64,000 nucleotides of DNA from Bdellovibrio sp. KM01 (GCF_013752535.1 NZ_CP058348.1:2666001-2730000), one strand, 5' to 3'; counted from the stretch's first letter, positions 7,621-16,689 are shown. Translations and numbers: made by a program. Notes: generated by a model from the letters alone, not told the origin.

Positions 7621-9931
7621 TTGGACAGAAATTCTAGAGAAAATTAAATCACACGCCACAAGTGAAGTGGGACGCGAAGCCGTTTTCGATATGAAACCGC
7701 TCGACTCCGCTGATGAAGCTTACGTGAGCTTTCAAGAAATTGCCGATGCGACAGAAGTTTTAAATCAGGGTGTACGCCCTTACATGCAAAGTTTGGATCT
7801 GTATTCCGCATGGATCGCGCGTCTAAAAAAGAAGGCCGTTCTAAAAACTTTGGAAATCAAAGACGTGCGAAACTTCTGCATGGAAGCCTTGGCATTGAAA
7901 GAAGCTTTGGCACCGATTGAAAACACCTGGGCCAAAAGACTTCACGATAGTTTGATGGACGCGGAAGAGCCCCTATCAGCGATAGACCAGATCCTTACTC
8001 CCGGCGGAGAGATTCGATCCGACGCAAGTGAAAAACTTTATAATCTTTTTAAAGAAAAAGAGCGCCTGGCTCGTGAAGTGCAAAGCACCTTGGATCGCCT
8101 GGTGAAAGATCACCAGATGGAAACCGTGATCCAAGATAAATTCGTCACGACTCGTGATGGCCGTTGGGTTCTCCCCGTTCGCGCTGGCATGCAAAGCAAA
8201 CTTCCGGGAGTGATCCATGGATCATCCCAAAGCAAGCAAACTGTTTTCGTTGAGCCCGAAAAAGTTATTCCGACCAACAACCGCTTACGCCAAGTGGAAG
8301 CTGAAATTGAAGACGAGATCGAAAGACTTTTAACAGAGCTTTCTCACTATCTTTCTTCACAAGCGACCGACATTGAAAGCACCCGTGTTTTAATGGAGGA
8401 AGGCGACGTCCGCTTCTCTCAAGCGCAGTTCACAAATCAAATCAATGGTCACGCGATTGAATTTTCCACAGACACGATGGAACTGATCGAAGTTCGTCAT
8501 CCTCTTTTGCAATTGAGTGGAAAAAATGTTGTCTCCAATACGGTTCTTTTTGATGGCAAAAAAAGCATTCTGCTTTTAAGCGGTCCCAATGCCGGTGGTA
8601 AAACCGTGCTGCTTAAGTCCATTGGCCTTGCCGCTCAAATGGCCCGCTGTGGACTTCCGATTTGTGCAAGTGAAACTTCACGCATTCCATTCTTTAAAGA
8701 TGTTTTAATCGGCATCGGTGATAGCCAAAGTGTTGACGAAGAGCTTTCAACATTCGCAGCCCATTTGAAAATTTTAGGAAAAGCGGCTTCAGTGAAAGGC
8801 CACCAGAACTTAATCCTGATTGACGAGATCTGCGGATCCACTGATCCGGAAGAAGGAAGTGCCCTGGCTCGTGCCTTCATTGAAGAATTCTCGGCCAATA
8901 ACGTGTTTGCAGTTATCACTTCTCACTTAGGCCCCTTAAAAGCCGGTTGGGATGAGGAAAGTCGCGTCCTTAACGGAAGCATGGAGTACGATCCAAAAAC
9001 GGGCCGCCCGACTTATGGATTCTTGGCGGGGATTCCGGGTGATTCACTTGCGATTCAAACCGCAAAACGCGTGGGCGTTGCACAATCAATTGTTCAAAGA
9101 GCGATGGACGTACTGGCCCCTGCCACTCGCGCCCGCCTTGAAGGCTTGGAACAAATCGAGCAGCTGAAAAGCGATATCGCGATTCTTCAGGAACATTTGC
9201 GCAAAGAAACCAAGAAAGCCGTTGAAACTAAGAACAAGTACGAAGGCTTACTCAGTCAGTTTAACAAAGACAAAGACGAATGGCTTCAGCGCACCGTTAA
9301 AAAAGCGGAACGCAAAGTTGAAGAAGCTATTGCTCAGGCGAAGGTGGCAGAAACTTTCAAACGTCACGCAGCCCTGCAAGAAATCAAATATCAGCTTCCT
9401 GAAATCGTGAAAGCAAAACCGATCATTCAGGCAGGAGCCCCACAGACGGCGGAGGAATTTGCTAAAAAATTCCCACCAGGCTCAAAAGTTTTTGTTCCGA
9501 CGTTGAATCAAGACGGTATCGTACAAAGCGCGCCGAACAACAAAGGTGACTTGATGATTTTATCCGGTTCCGTGCGTTTGCAGGTGAATTGGCAAAATCT
9601 ACGTTTACCGGGTAAACCTCAAAATCCGACGTCGCAATTGGTTCGCAAAGGATCCAGCGGATTCTCCGTATCTATGGCGGATGACGATCGCACCCTGGAT
9701 TTACGAGGAAAAACTGTGGAAGAGGCCCTGCAAGAACTTGAAGTGGCACTCGATAAAGCAGCCACCACCCGCGAAGATCGTTTAAAGATCATTCATGGTC
9801 ATGGCACGGAAGCTTTAAAGAAAGCGGTACGGACTTATTTGTCTCGATCGGTGTATGTCAAAAAGTGGAAAGCAGGCTCACCGGAAAATGGGGGCGATGG
9901 TATCACTTGGGCAGAAATCGGTGAATCTTAA
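7598..9931 (+). CDS. mutS2: Endonuclease MutS2 (MutS-family ATPase with Smr domain)
   Basis: 777 residues, typical length for MutS2. It lacks the MutS mismatch-binding N-terminal domain. Core and clamp helices are followed by the ATPase: Walker A GPNAGGKT near residues 329-336, Walker B LILIDEICGSTDPEEG, and the ABC-like H-loop VITSHLG. A coiled coil (about 510-600) and KOW-like segment lead to the C-terminal Smr domain with LDLRGKTVEEAL and IIHGHGTEALKKAV. In this family the protein suppresses recombination and, in some bacteria, acts on collided ribosomes; which applies here is not visible. Confidence 0.95.
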   Translation: MQDLAVLDWTEILEKIKSHATSEVGREAVFDMKPLDSADEAYVSFQEIADATEVLNQGVRPYMQSLDLYSAWIARLKKKAVLKTLEIKDVRNFCMEALALKEALAPIENTWAKRLHDSLMDAEEPLSAIDQILTPGGEIRSDASEKLYNLFKEKERLAREVQSTLDRLVKDHQMETVIQDKFVTTRDGRWVLPVRAGMQSKLPGVIHGSSQSKQTVFVEPEKVIPTNNRLRQVEAEIEDEIERLLTELSHYLSSQATDIESTRVLMEEGDVRFSQAQFTNQINGHAIEFSTDTMELIEVRHPLLQLSGKNVVSNTVLFDGKKSILLLSGPNAGGKTVLLKSIGLAAQMARCGLPICASETSRIPFFKDVLIGIGDSQSVDEELSTFAAHLKILGKAASVKGHQNLILIDEICGSTDPEEGSALARAFIEEFSANNVFAVITSHLGPLKAGWDEESRVLNGSMEYDPKTGRPTYGFLAGIPGDSLAIQTAKRVGVAQSIVQRAMDVLAPATRARLEGLEQIEQLKSDIAILQEHLRKETKKAVETKNKYEGLLSQFNKDKDEWLQRTVKKAERKVEEAIAQAKVAETFKRHAALQEIKYQLPEIVKAKPIIQAGAPQTAEEFAKKFPPGSKVFVPTLNQDGIVQSAPNNKGDLMILSGSVRLQVNWQNLRLPGKPQNPTSQLVRKGSSGFSVSMADDDRTLDLRGKTVEEALQELEVALDKAATTREDRLKIIHGHGTEALKKAVRTYLSRSVYVKKWKAGSPENGGDGITWAEIGES

Positions 9932-9948
9932 TTTCTGAGGAGGGTCTT

Positions 9949-11385
9949 GTGAATCACTACCTTATTGCAAGTTGGGTGGTAAGTAAGGCCCTCGCACTGA
10001 CTTACTTTGTTGCGTTTCTTTCTTTATCGGTTCAAGTCCTGGGTCTTTTTGGCTCCCGTGGGATTCTTTCCATCGATCATCTTTTAAACATTCTGGACAA
10101 AGAATTAGGCGCTTCTCGCTTTCGTCATTTTCCGTCTCTTTTTTGGTTTGCTTCGGGGGATTTCACTTTAAAAGCCGCCTGCATGATTGGGATGCTGGCA
10201 TCGACGTTGGCCTTTTTGGGATTTAGCCAAACCTGGATGCTGCTTCTTTGCTGGCTGCTTTATCTTTCTTTTAGCAGCTGTGGACAGGTGTTCTTGTCCT
10301 ATCAATGGGACAACCTCCTTTTAGAGCTAGGGGTCATCGCTTTATTTTTTGCACCCTTCACATTCGAGTGGCGACCTTTCGCGGCTTATGAAATCCATCC
10401 CATGGTAATGGGTTTAGTTTGGGTGTTGCTGTTTAAACTGATGTTTTCATCCGGAGTCGTGAAGCTTGCGAACAAAGATCCAGACTGGAAGAACTTCACT
10501 GCCTTAAGATTTCATTATTGGACCCAGCCCTTACCAAATCCAATCGCCTGGCTTTTGGAAAAGGCTCCCCTGAGCTTTCAAAAGTTCAGTTGCGTTCTTT
10601 TATTTTTCATCGAACTCATCGTGCCTTTTTTTATTTTTGTACCGGGGCCTGTCAGCTTTATTGCTGCCTGCCTACTCATTTTGCTGCAAGTTCTGATTAT
10701 TTTGACTGGCAACTTTGCATTCTTTAATTTACTGACTCTGGGGCTGTGTGCCTCCGTTATCACCGATCCCTTCTGGATTTTTGAAAGCACCTCTTGGATA
10801 TTGCCTGTCGGGGTTTCCACTGAAATCGCCGTGGTGGCTTTGGTTGTTCTTCTTCCCGGAAACTTGTTTTGGATTTACAAAACCGTTTTTGAAACCAGCA
10901 AGTCTTTGGATTTCATGCTTCCATGGATGCGCTTTCTTTTTCCTTTTAGAATCACGAATCCCTATGGTCTTTTTGCGGTGATGACAAAAACTCGCCCCGA
11001 GATCGTTCTTGAAGGCAGTAATGATGGGAACACTTGGCTTGAGTATGAATTTAAGCATAAGCCCACGAAACTATCCCATCGCCCGACGGTGATAGCACCT
11101 TTTCAACCGCGCCTGGATTGGCAAATGTGGTTCGCAGCTCTGGAAAGTTTCAATGAAAACCTCTGGCTGCAAAATCTAGTGACGCGACTTTTTGATGAAA
11201 GTCCCGATGTGCAGGAGCTTTTAAAGAAAGATCCCTTTAACGGAAAAGCACCGAAGCTCTTGCGCTTTGTGCGCTACAACTATCTCTTTAGCTCGTGGGA
11301 GGAGCTAAAATCGCAAAAAATATGGTGGAAACGAGGCCACGCCTCCCCGTATTCTCCCATTTTTGAGAGGGACGAAGAGTCCTAA
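9949..11385 (+). CDS. Lipase maturation factor (LMF1/LMF2) family membrane protein
   Basis: 478 residues from a GTG at 9949 preceded by GAGGAGGG. About ten membrane helices cover residues 5-320. Family signatures are clear: an LFGSRGILSIDHLL loop, SYQWDNLLLELGVIALFFAP, LMFSSGVVKLANKDPDW, then ALRFHYWTQPLPNPIAW. The soluble C-terminus carries PRLDWQMWFAALE and an ending with FVRYNYLFS, both as in vertebrate LMF1. LMF1 helps lipases fold in the eukaryotic ER. Bacterial members are known only from sequence, and their client is unknown. The gene follows mutS2 by 17 bases and is probably in the lnt-mutS2 operon. Confidence 0.88.
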   Translation: MNHYLIASWVVSKALALTYFVAFLSLSVQVLGLFGSRGILSIDHLLNILDKELGASRFRHFPSLFWFASGDFTLKAACMIGMLASTLAFLGFSQTWMLLLCWLLYLSFSSCGQVFLSYQWDNLLLELGVIALFFAPFTFEWRPFAAYEIHPMVMGLVWVLLFKLMFSSGVVKLANKDPDWKNFTALRFHYWTQPLPNPIAWLLEKAPLSFQKFSCVLLFFIELIVPFFIFVPGPVSFIAACLLILLQVLIILTGNFAFFNLLTLGLCASVITDPFWIFESTSWILPVGVSTEIAVVALVVLLPGNLFWIYKTVFETSKSLDFMLPWMRFLFPFRITNPYGLFAVMTKTRPEIVLEGSNDGNTWLEYEFKHKPTKLSHRPTVIAPFQPRLDWQMWFAALESFNENLWLQNLVTRLFDESPDVQELLKKDPFNGKAPKLLRFVRYNYLFSSWEELKSQKIWWKRGHASPYSPIFERDEES

Positions 11386-11590
11386 GTATCTTAAAGTGCC
11401 TTCTCCAGGTGACTAGGAAAATGACAGCTGTCTAAACGGTCACACGGTATTTTCACTCTCACGAGCACTGACTTCTTGAAAATCAAGTGGTCGTATCAAG
11501 AGAAAACGGAACCAAAAATAAATTGGAGATTTTTCCTGGAAACTCGCAAAATGGTTTTTAGGGGAAATTCTAACCAAAGGCTAGGTAGTC

Positions 11591-12094
11591 ATGCACAACT
11601 ATCGGGACTTTATCTTACGCGAACTCGAAAGACGTCAAAAAAAGAATCCGTCTTATTCGCTCAGAGCATTTGCCAGAGACCTGGAAATGCCCAGCTCACG
11701 ACTCAGTGAAATACTGAATCGTAAAATGGGGCTTTCAGAAGCTAGGGCGATTAATCTGGCGGAGAGACTGAATCTTTCACAACCAGAGAAAGAGTACTTT
11801 ATCGACTTAGCACTCTCTGAACACGCGCGCAGCGCTGTGATGAAAGAGATGGCTTTACGTCGAGTCAAGGCTCGAACCGAGTTGATGGGTACCATCGAAA
11901 CTCGGGATCTCAGCGGTTTATCTGAAGGCGCTCATATCGCCATCCAGATCAAACGCGAACAGTATGCTCACGCTTTAGAGAAGATTAAAACCTTCCAAGA
12001 GCAGTTAGCAAAAGACCTGGAAGCTCCTTCTGAGAGTGATTCGGTCTACAATTTAACTGTTCGGCTGATCGAACCAGCCACATCTAACGAATAA
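11591..12094 (+). CDS. Short TIGR02147-like DNA-binding protein
   Basis: 167 residues from ATG 11591. The N-terminal part (YRDFILRELERRQKKNPSYS, then LRAFARDLEMPSSRLSEILN) is the helix-turn-helix of the TIGR02147 family, common in Bdellovibrio and Fibrobacter. Family members are usually about 270 residues and carry a DUF4423 domain. Here the HTH runs almost directly into a piece resembling the end of that domain (IKTFQEQLAKDLEAPSESD, then VYNLTVRLIEPAT). The middle is missing without a frameshift, so it looks like a naturally shortened regulator. It stands alone with its own terminator. Confidence 0.8.
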   Translation: MHNYRDFILRELERRQKKNPSYSLRAFARDLEMPSSRLSEILNRKMGLSEARAINLAERLNLSQPEKEYFIDLALSEHARSAVMKEMALRRVKARTELMGTIETRDLSGLSEGAHIAIQIKREQYAHALEKIKTFQEQLAKDLEAPSESDSVYNLTVRLIEPATSNE

Positions 12095-12100
12095 TAACTG

Positions 12101-12131
12101 GACCCCCTCAAAGCTTTTTGAGGGGGATTTC
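12101..12131 (+). terminator. Rho-independent terminator
   Basis: Stem CCCCCTCAAA / TTTGAGGGGG with a short loop, then ATTTCT, seven bases after the stop of the TIGR02147-like gene. The T-run is weak but the stem is strong. Confidence 0.75.
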
Positions 12132-12179
12132 TGCTCGAAAATCGTTCAAACTATTCTGATATGACTCCAAATACAGGAT

Positions 12180-13934
12180 ATGAACGTGAGTAAAGCAAGA
12201 TACACTGTTGCCAGTATTGGCGTGGCCCTTGTTATTGGATATTTTTCGGGTAAGAAGTACTCTGATTTCTCTCCCAGAAAAACCGTCAGCGAAGATCTTG
12301 CCAGCACCAGCAAGATTGAATTCGAAACTCTCAAATTAAGAGCCTTCCCAAGCCCTGATAAGCTTGAGAAAAAACCTATGAGGTCACTGAAAGAGGCAAC
12401 GGATTTCATTGCTCCTTATCATGAGCGCCAGGATTTCAAATGGCATCCCAGCTATTCAGTCTCCTCACCTAGCTTTGACTCTAAAAATCGTCCTTACTTC
12501 CGTTATAATGATCGCCAACAGACAGTCCCTGTTGCCAATGGCTTTCAAACACTTCGCGATGGCTCGTGGACTCACTTCCCTTTCATGGCAAGTCAGCTGC
12601 TTCCGTTCTATGATCAAAAGTCCCAGGATATTATTTTAAATTCCGTTCAAGATATTTTATGGGACCCGAAAATGGCGGTCTTCGACAAATCCGATCGCAT
12701 GTACACGGTGCTTCGCTTGAAAACCACGGTGTTTAATAAAGATACATCCTATGTGATGATGTATTCCGATGACCAGGGACTGAACTGGGCCGCATTGCCA
12801 CTGGTAGGAACAAAAGACACGGCTTGTGTTTTCAGAGTCCTCGGCACCAACAACTGTCCCCTTCCACAGCATTACGATTTAGAGCGCCCTTACAATCGTG
12901 CGCCTTTAAGTGGACCGCCCGCAATGCTGTACTTCTTAAGCGATGGTAAATTACCGGGCTTTGAGAAAACATATTCCTGGCTCGGAACGGTAGGAAAACT
13001 TTATCTTCAACCTGTTTCTAAAAACTCTCAGGGAAAACTGGTCGCTGAAAAACCCGTACTCCTGAGTCTTAGCGCTCAAGAGATCGGCTATCGTAGCGGC
13101 TCTTCGCCTAAGATCATTCGTTCTGGTTCAAAATATTTTGTCACGTGGCTGGAAGCTAATCGCGACTTCGTGCCTAAGCTTGATCAAAAGGGCAACCCGA
13201 TTATTCCTAAACCTGACCAAAGCAACAGACCCTATTCTGAGATCTGGGTTGCGGAATATGACCTAAGAACCAAAAAGGTCACCAAGAAAGCTGTTCTTAA
13301 ATCATGGCCGGTGAACGACACCCACAACCAACCGGGAATTGTTCGCACGTGGGATGGAAATTTGATCGTCGTATCCGGGGGACATGGTTCTCACTTTACT
13401 TCGGCATATTCTTTAAAGCCTGACTCCGTCTCGGAGTGGAGCAAAGAAGAACCCATGAATACGGCTGATACCGGATACAAATCAAACTATAGCTCCCCGC
13501 TTTGGACTGGTGGCAGTCAAACCTACATCTCGATGATGATTGGTGCCGATGATACGGTTCACACTGTTTACCGCCAGTGGATGCATGATAAGAACATTTT
13601 CGATTTCGAATACTTCGGTGCACTCGTTTATCAAAATGGTAAGTTCGACAGAAAATCAAACTCCTTCCAGTGGAACAAAGCACGAGTGCTGGTGTATCCA
13701 AATGCTCCTGAATACACTCACTGGTACCAGGTGATGTCGATGGATCGCAAAGACAATATATATGTGGAGTACAGCAACATGCGACCGTACCCACCCTATC
13801 TGGTGAAAGATACTAAGGGACAACCCGAATTTATTTCCCCGTATCTTAACAACGCTCTGATGCGTTCGGAGAACAGTGGGAAGACTTGGTCCCTAGTAAG
13901 CGATGATGACCTGAAAAAAGCGCAAACAAAGTAA
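12180..13934 (+). CDS. Secreted or anchored BNR/Asp-box repeat protein (sialidase-like fold)
   Basis: 584 residues. An N-terminal hydrophobic segment (about residues 8-22, ending YFSGKK) acts as signal or anchor. Two Asp-boxes are visible, SDDQGLNW near residue 198 and SENSGKTW near residue 565, which mark six-bladed beta-propellers of the sialidase/BNR class. I do not see the complete catalytic set (Arg triad, Tyr/Glu pair) of true sialidases, so the activity is open. Other propeller-like segments include SGSSPKIIRSGSKYFVTW and GIVRTWDGNLIVVSGGHGSH. It probably works in the periplasm or outside, binding or cleaving glycans. Monocistronic. Confidence 0.7.
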   Translation: MNVSKARYTVASIGVALVIGYFSGKKYSDFSPRKTVSEDLASTSKIEFETLKLRAFPSPDKLEKKPMRSLKEATDFIAPYHERQDFKWHPSYSVSSPSFDSKNRPYFRYNDRQQTVPVANGFQTLRDGSWTHFPFMASQLLPFYDQKSQDIILNSVQDILWDPKMAVFDKSDRMYTVLRLKTTVFNKDTSYVMMYSDDQGLNWAALPLVGTKDTACVFRVLGTNNCPLPQHYDLERPYNRAPLSGPPAMLYFLSDGKLPGFEKTYSWLGTVGKLYLQPVSKNSQGKLVAEKPVLLSLSAQEIGYRSGSSPKIIRSGSKYFVTWLEANRDFVPKLDQKGNPIIPKPDQSNRPYSEIWVAEYDLRTKKVTKKAVLKSWPVNDTHNQPGIVRTWDGNLIVVSGGHGSHFTSAYSLKPDSVSEWSKEEPMNTADTGYKSNYSSPLWTGGSQTYISMMIGADDTVHTVYRQWMHDKNIFDFEYFGALVYQNGKFDRKSNSFQWNKARVLVYPNAPEYTHWYQVMSMDRKDNIYVEYSNMRPYPPYLVKDTKGQPEFISPYLNNALMRSENSGKTWSLVSDDDLKKAQTK

Positions 13935-13980
13935 TCAATTAATTTTAGAAAAATCCAGTAGTAAACATTTGAACAAAAGA

Positions 13981-14032
13981 AAAAATACGATGCTGATTCA
14001 GTCTGAGACAGAATCCATCGTATTTTTCTTTC
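13981..14032 (+). terminator. Rho-independent terminator
   Basis: Long perfect stem AAAAATACGATG / CATCGTATTTTT around a loop that itself can pair (CTGATTCAGTCTGAGACAG), followed by TTTTTCTTTCTT. It ends the BNR-protein transcript. Confidence 0.85.
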
Positions 14033-14245
14033 TTATGTTAAGTGTTCGACGGTTCCCTCTTGAAATTCCTAGTGAAAACAGAAGGCCCGTCTCGAGAAAG
14101 TACGTTTCATTGACTTCATAAAATGAGAATTGTTGGAAATGTTAACTACTCTTTTTACAGTGTTACTCATGTATACACCGGCGACGATTTTAGGCCCTCT
14201 CGGGTTGGCACATCCGATGCAATAGACCCTCGCATAGGGGTTAAT
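14033..14245 (+). other. Intergenic leader before the vWA lipoprotein gene
   Basis: About 213 bases between the terminator and ATG 14246. A TTGACT at 14113-14118 could be a -35 box, but no convincing -10 follows at the right distance. The start is preceded by AGGGGTTAAT. I looked for riboswitch cores (c-di-GMP, TPP, cobalamin) and saw none. Confidence 0.35.
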
Positions 14246-15289
14246 ATGAAAAAGACAAATGCAATCATCTCGATTCTCTCACTAGCTGCTTTATCCGCAT
14301 GTGCTCCGCAAGACATGAGTTTTTCACAGTCCACATCCGCATCGTCTACTTCTGATGCAACGGACTCAATTATCCCTTCTCGAGGTTTGTCGCAAAACTT
14401 CGATATTAAGGAGAACGCGAACATCGATATCTTGTTCGTTGTCGACAACTCTCCTTCCATGCTTGAAGAACAAGCAAATATGTCTTCTAAAATTAATGGC
14501 TTCATGAATCTGGTGTCTGGCTTGAGCTGGCAGGTCGCTTTGACGACGACAGATCCTCGAGTCAATACCGTTGATTCCAGTGGTGCAAACCAACCTTGGG
14601 GTGACGGACAATTCCGTCCCATGTTGAACCGCTCGTTCCTTAAAAAAGGCGATACAACGGACACTGCAGCTCAAGCTGCACTTGCTGACGCTATCAAATT
14701 GGGTGCGAACGGTAGTGGTGATGAACGCCCTATCAACAACATCTATAGATCCATGGAGCGCTCTGAAAATGCGGCCTTCTTCCGTAAAGATTCCAATTTA
14801 GTTGTGATTATTATCTCGGACGAAGACGAGTGCAGTAACGGTAACTGCCCTTCTAGTTCTGCTGATACTAAAAAATCACAACCGTCAAACTTGATCAGCA
14901 TGGTTCAGACGAAATTCGGTTCTGAAAAAGTTATGATGGTGGACTCTATTGTAAAAGCACCATCCGACTCTTCATGCTCGACGGCTTCATATGCTCCTAT
15001 CACTTCCTCACTGGCTAATATGACTGGTGGAGTGCTTGGTTCAGTATGTGCTTCGGATTATACTTCCATCTTATCGAATGCTGGTAATGCCGCAGTGTCT
15101 TTGGCAAGATCGATTTCTTTAAGCTGTAATCCAATTGACTCTGACAACGATGGTAAAATCGACTTCGTGTTGAAAAACTCATCGGGTGTTGCGATCACGA
15201 CTGGTTACTCAGTGAGCGGTAAAATTGTTACCTTCACTTCTTCATTGCCAAACGGTTCCTACTCAGCAGACTATCGTTGCGCGATGTAA
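14246..15289 (+). CDS. Lipoprotein with von Willebrand factor A domain
   Basis: 347 residues from ATG 14246, chosen because AGGGG precedes it and MKKTNAIISILSLAALSAC is a lipoprotein signal peptide (lipobox LSAC). Residues about 60-280 are a vWA fold: NIDILFVVDNSPSMLEEQ carries the DxSxS metal-ion site and LVVIIISDEDEC supplies a later acidic strand. The C-terminal 60 residues include DSDNDGKIDFVL, a possible calcium loop. vWA lipoproteins bind proteins or matrix at the cell surface. No operon partner is close; a terminator follows. Confidence 0.85.
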   Translation: MKKTNAIISILSLAALSACAPQDMSFSQSTSASSTSDATDSIIPSRGLSQNFDIKENANIDILFVVDNSPSMLEEQANMSSKINGFMNLVSGLSWQVALTTTDPRVNTVDSSGANQPWGDGQFRPMLNRSFLKKGDTTDTAAQAALADAIKLGANGSGDERPINNIYRSMERSENAAFFRKDSNLVVIIISDEDECSNGNCPSSSADTKKSQPSNLISMVQTKFGSEKVMMVDSIVKAPSDSSCSTASYAPITSSLANMTGGVLGSVCASDYTSILSNAGNAAVSLARSISLSCNPIDSDNDGKIDFVLKNSSGVAITTGYSVSGKIVTFTSSLPNGSYSADYRCAM

Positions 15290-15335
15290 TTGAAAAACTC
15301 TTAAAACACGTTTTATTAATAAAACGGATTTTCCC

Positions 15336-15374
15336 TAAAACCCTTCCCATTCCGGGGAGGGTTTCTTTTTTTTC
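15336..15374 (+). terminator. Rho-independent terminator
   Basis: Stem AAACCCTTCCC / GGGGAGGGTTT followed by CTTTTTTTT. Just before it (15309-15326) is an 18-base perfect palindrome, CGTTTTATTAATAAAACG. Confidence 0.85.
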
Positions 15375-15400
15375 CCTTTCGTTTTAATTCGGTTCGACCC

Positions 15401-15533
15401 GCAAGTCTCCTTGGGGAGCCCCCGCATTCCGCGACACGCCATCGTGGCTCAGCCGTGGCCCGCCTTTGGCGGGTGCGCGCATCCATGCGCCCACGGAGGT
15501 CGCTGCATGCGGGGGCTCCCCAAGGAGACTTGC
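15401..15533. repeat. 133-bp GC-rich cruciform-forming palindromic element
   Basis: A perfect 27-base inverted repeat forms the outer arms (15401-15427 and 15507-15533, starting GCAAGTCTCC). Between the arms are further nested pairs: CCGTGG with CCACGG, the hairpin CCCGCCTTTGGCGGG and the hairpin GCGCATCCATGCGC. The whole can fold into a long stem capped by a multi-branched junction. It is far more GC-rich than the flanking sequence and has no coding character. The design resembles REP/BIME-like or MITE-like palindromic elements, but no second copy lies in this window. No target-site duplication is obvious. Confidence 0.7.
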
Positions 15534-15840
15534 TGGTGATTCGGGTTGATACGTTCGCGCAAAAACAAGAGACCCTTTGAGAAGATTTGGCTTCGATCGA
15601 GAAACGATTGAATTAACAAAACTGGTTTTTTGGGATTTCAATTTGCTTCACTTTGAGAATGGGGACGTGGGGTGGCTGCCGTTTCTGGGCACGTTCGGCG
15701 TATTGGATTGAGATTGGGATTTTAGGAGAAATTTGTAGGGTTTAAGTTGTTGGAATTGTTTGGGTTAATTTGTTGTTTCATTGTGAGTTATGGCATTCAT
15801 GTTGCTCTTATGTCTTGTGAACAGTGTGCAAGGGGGCTTT
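15534..15840. other. Intergenic stretch after the cruciform element
   Basis: About 307 bases. No supported gene on either strand. The last part is T- and G-rich and ends with CAAGGGGGCTTT, the ribosome site of the next gene. I see no clear promoter. Confidence 0.4.
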
Positions 15841-16596
15841 ATGAATACGATCACTACAATGAAAAAATATTTGATGGTTACGATGTTGGTTGCAGGTGCG
15901 GCGCTTATGACGGCGTGTGGATCATCTGGTGCACAATCGACAGATTTGGCTAGCCGTGGTGTTATTTCTTCTGTGTCTGAGTCGGATTCTAAGGCTCTTG
16001 CTGTTTGCAACTCTACTTCGGGTACAAATTTGGCGGTTCGTCAAATGGCTTATACGGAAGGTAACTCTTACCGTATGGATCTTGTTTGGTTGAAGCTTAC
16101 AGCTCTGCCAACTGATTTTGCTTCTGGTACTTCTTATATCGCTTTTTGGAAATGGTTGGCTAATTCAAATGGCTCTACTTATTTGGATTCTTCTGCGGTT
16201 CCGGTGGCTCTTTATGATTCTCAAACTAAAAAATTTCTTACGAACTGGGGTACTTCCATCAAATGGACTGATATCTCTGCGATGGCTCTTTCGATGGGCT
16301 ACTCTTCGCCTACTTCCTTCTTTGGTCGCGTGATTATTCTTGCGAACCTTAAAGATACGAATGGTGAGTATGATGCTTTGAAAGTTTCGGTTTACAACTC
16401 TTCGACTAATAAATCCGTGAATGAGATCAATGGACTTCTGCCACTGTTCTCTGCAAACCCAAATGCTTATGCGGTTGAATCATCTGGCGCTGCTCGCGCT
16501 GGTGTATTGCAACAGCTTCACCCGTTCTATTCTTACAGAAGCACCGGATACACGACTTCTCAGTTCCAAAGCATGGCACAAAACTTTTGCTTCTAA
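15841..16596 (+). CDS. Predicted lipoprotein of unknown function
   Basis: 251 residues from ATG 15841, which has AGGGGG seven bases upstream; the frame opens further upstream without a better signal. MNTITTMKKYLMVTMLVAGAALMTAC is a lipoprotein signal with lipobox MTAC. The mature part is rich in Ser, Thr, Trp and Tyr (for example SYIAFWKWLANSNGSTYLDS) and looks all-beta. No domain is recognised. Codon use (many TCT, GCT, CTT) differs from neighbouring genes, suggesting either high expression or a different history. Monocistronic between the palindromic element and a terminator. Confidence 0.75.
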   Translation: MNTITTMKKYLMVTMLVAGAALMTACGSSGAQSTDLASRGVISSVSESDSKALAVCNSTSGTNLAVRQMAYTEGNSYRMDLVWLKLTALPTDFASGTSYIAFWKWLANSNGSTYLDSSAVPVALYDSQTKKFLTNWGTSIKWTDISAMALSMGYSSPTSFFGRVIILANLKDTNGEYDALKVSVYNSSTNKSVNEINGLLPLFSANPNAYAVESSGAARAGVLQQLHPFYSYRSTGYTTSQFQSMAQNFCF

Positions 16597-16624
16597 GTCG
16601 GAAGCACTCCGACAGTGTCGGAGT
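16597..16624. repeat. Two mutually exclusive small hairpins after a lipoprotein gene
   Basis: Immediately after the stop codon, GTCGGA (16597-16602) can pair with TCCGAC (16608-16613). Alternatively ACTCCGACA (16606-16614) pairs perfectly with TGTCGGAGT (16616-16624) around a single base. The second form is essentially a 19-base palindrome. Confidence 0.55.
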
Positions 16625-16646
16625 AAATTGAAATCACCCCCAAAAA

Positions 16647-16689
16647 CAGACGCCAACCTGGCCCCCCCCCTAGGTTGGCGTTTTCCTTT
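16647..16689. terminator. Bidirectional rho-independent terminator
   Basis: Stem ACGCCAACCT / AGGTTGGCGT with a loop containing nine consecutive C, followed by TTTTCC on the plus strand and by TCTGTTTTT on the minus strand. It separates the lipoprotein gene from the convergent MFS gene. Confidence 0.82.

Noticed and set aside
12180-13934. True sialidase
   Set aside because: Asp-boxes are present, but the Arg triad and Tyr/Glu pair of sialidases were not found.
14033-14245. Riboswitch in the vWA lipoprotein leader
   Set aside because: No c-di-GMP, TPP, cobalamin or SAM riboswitch core could be matched.
15309-15326. Palindrome CGTTTTATTAATAAAACG as an operator
   Set aside because: It lies downstream of a gene, just ahead of a terminator, so a structural role in the mRNA end is more likely.
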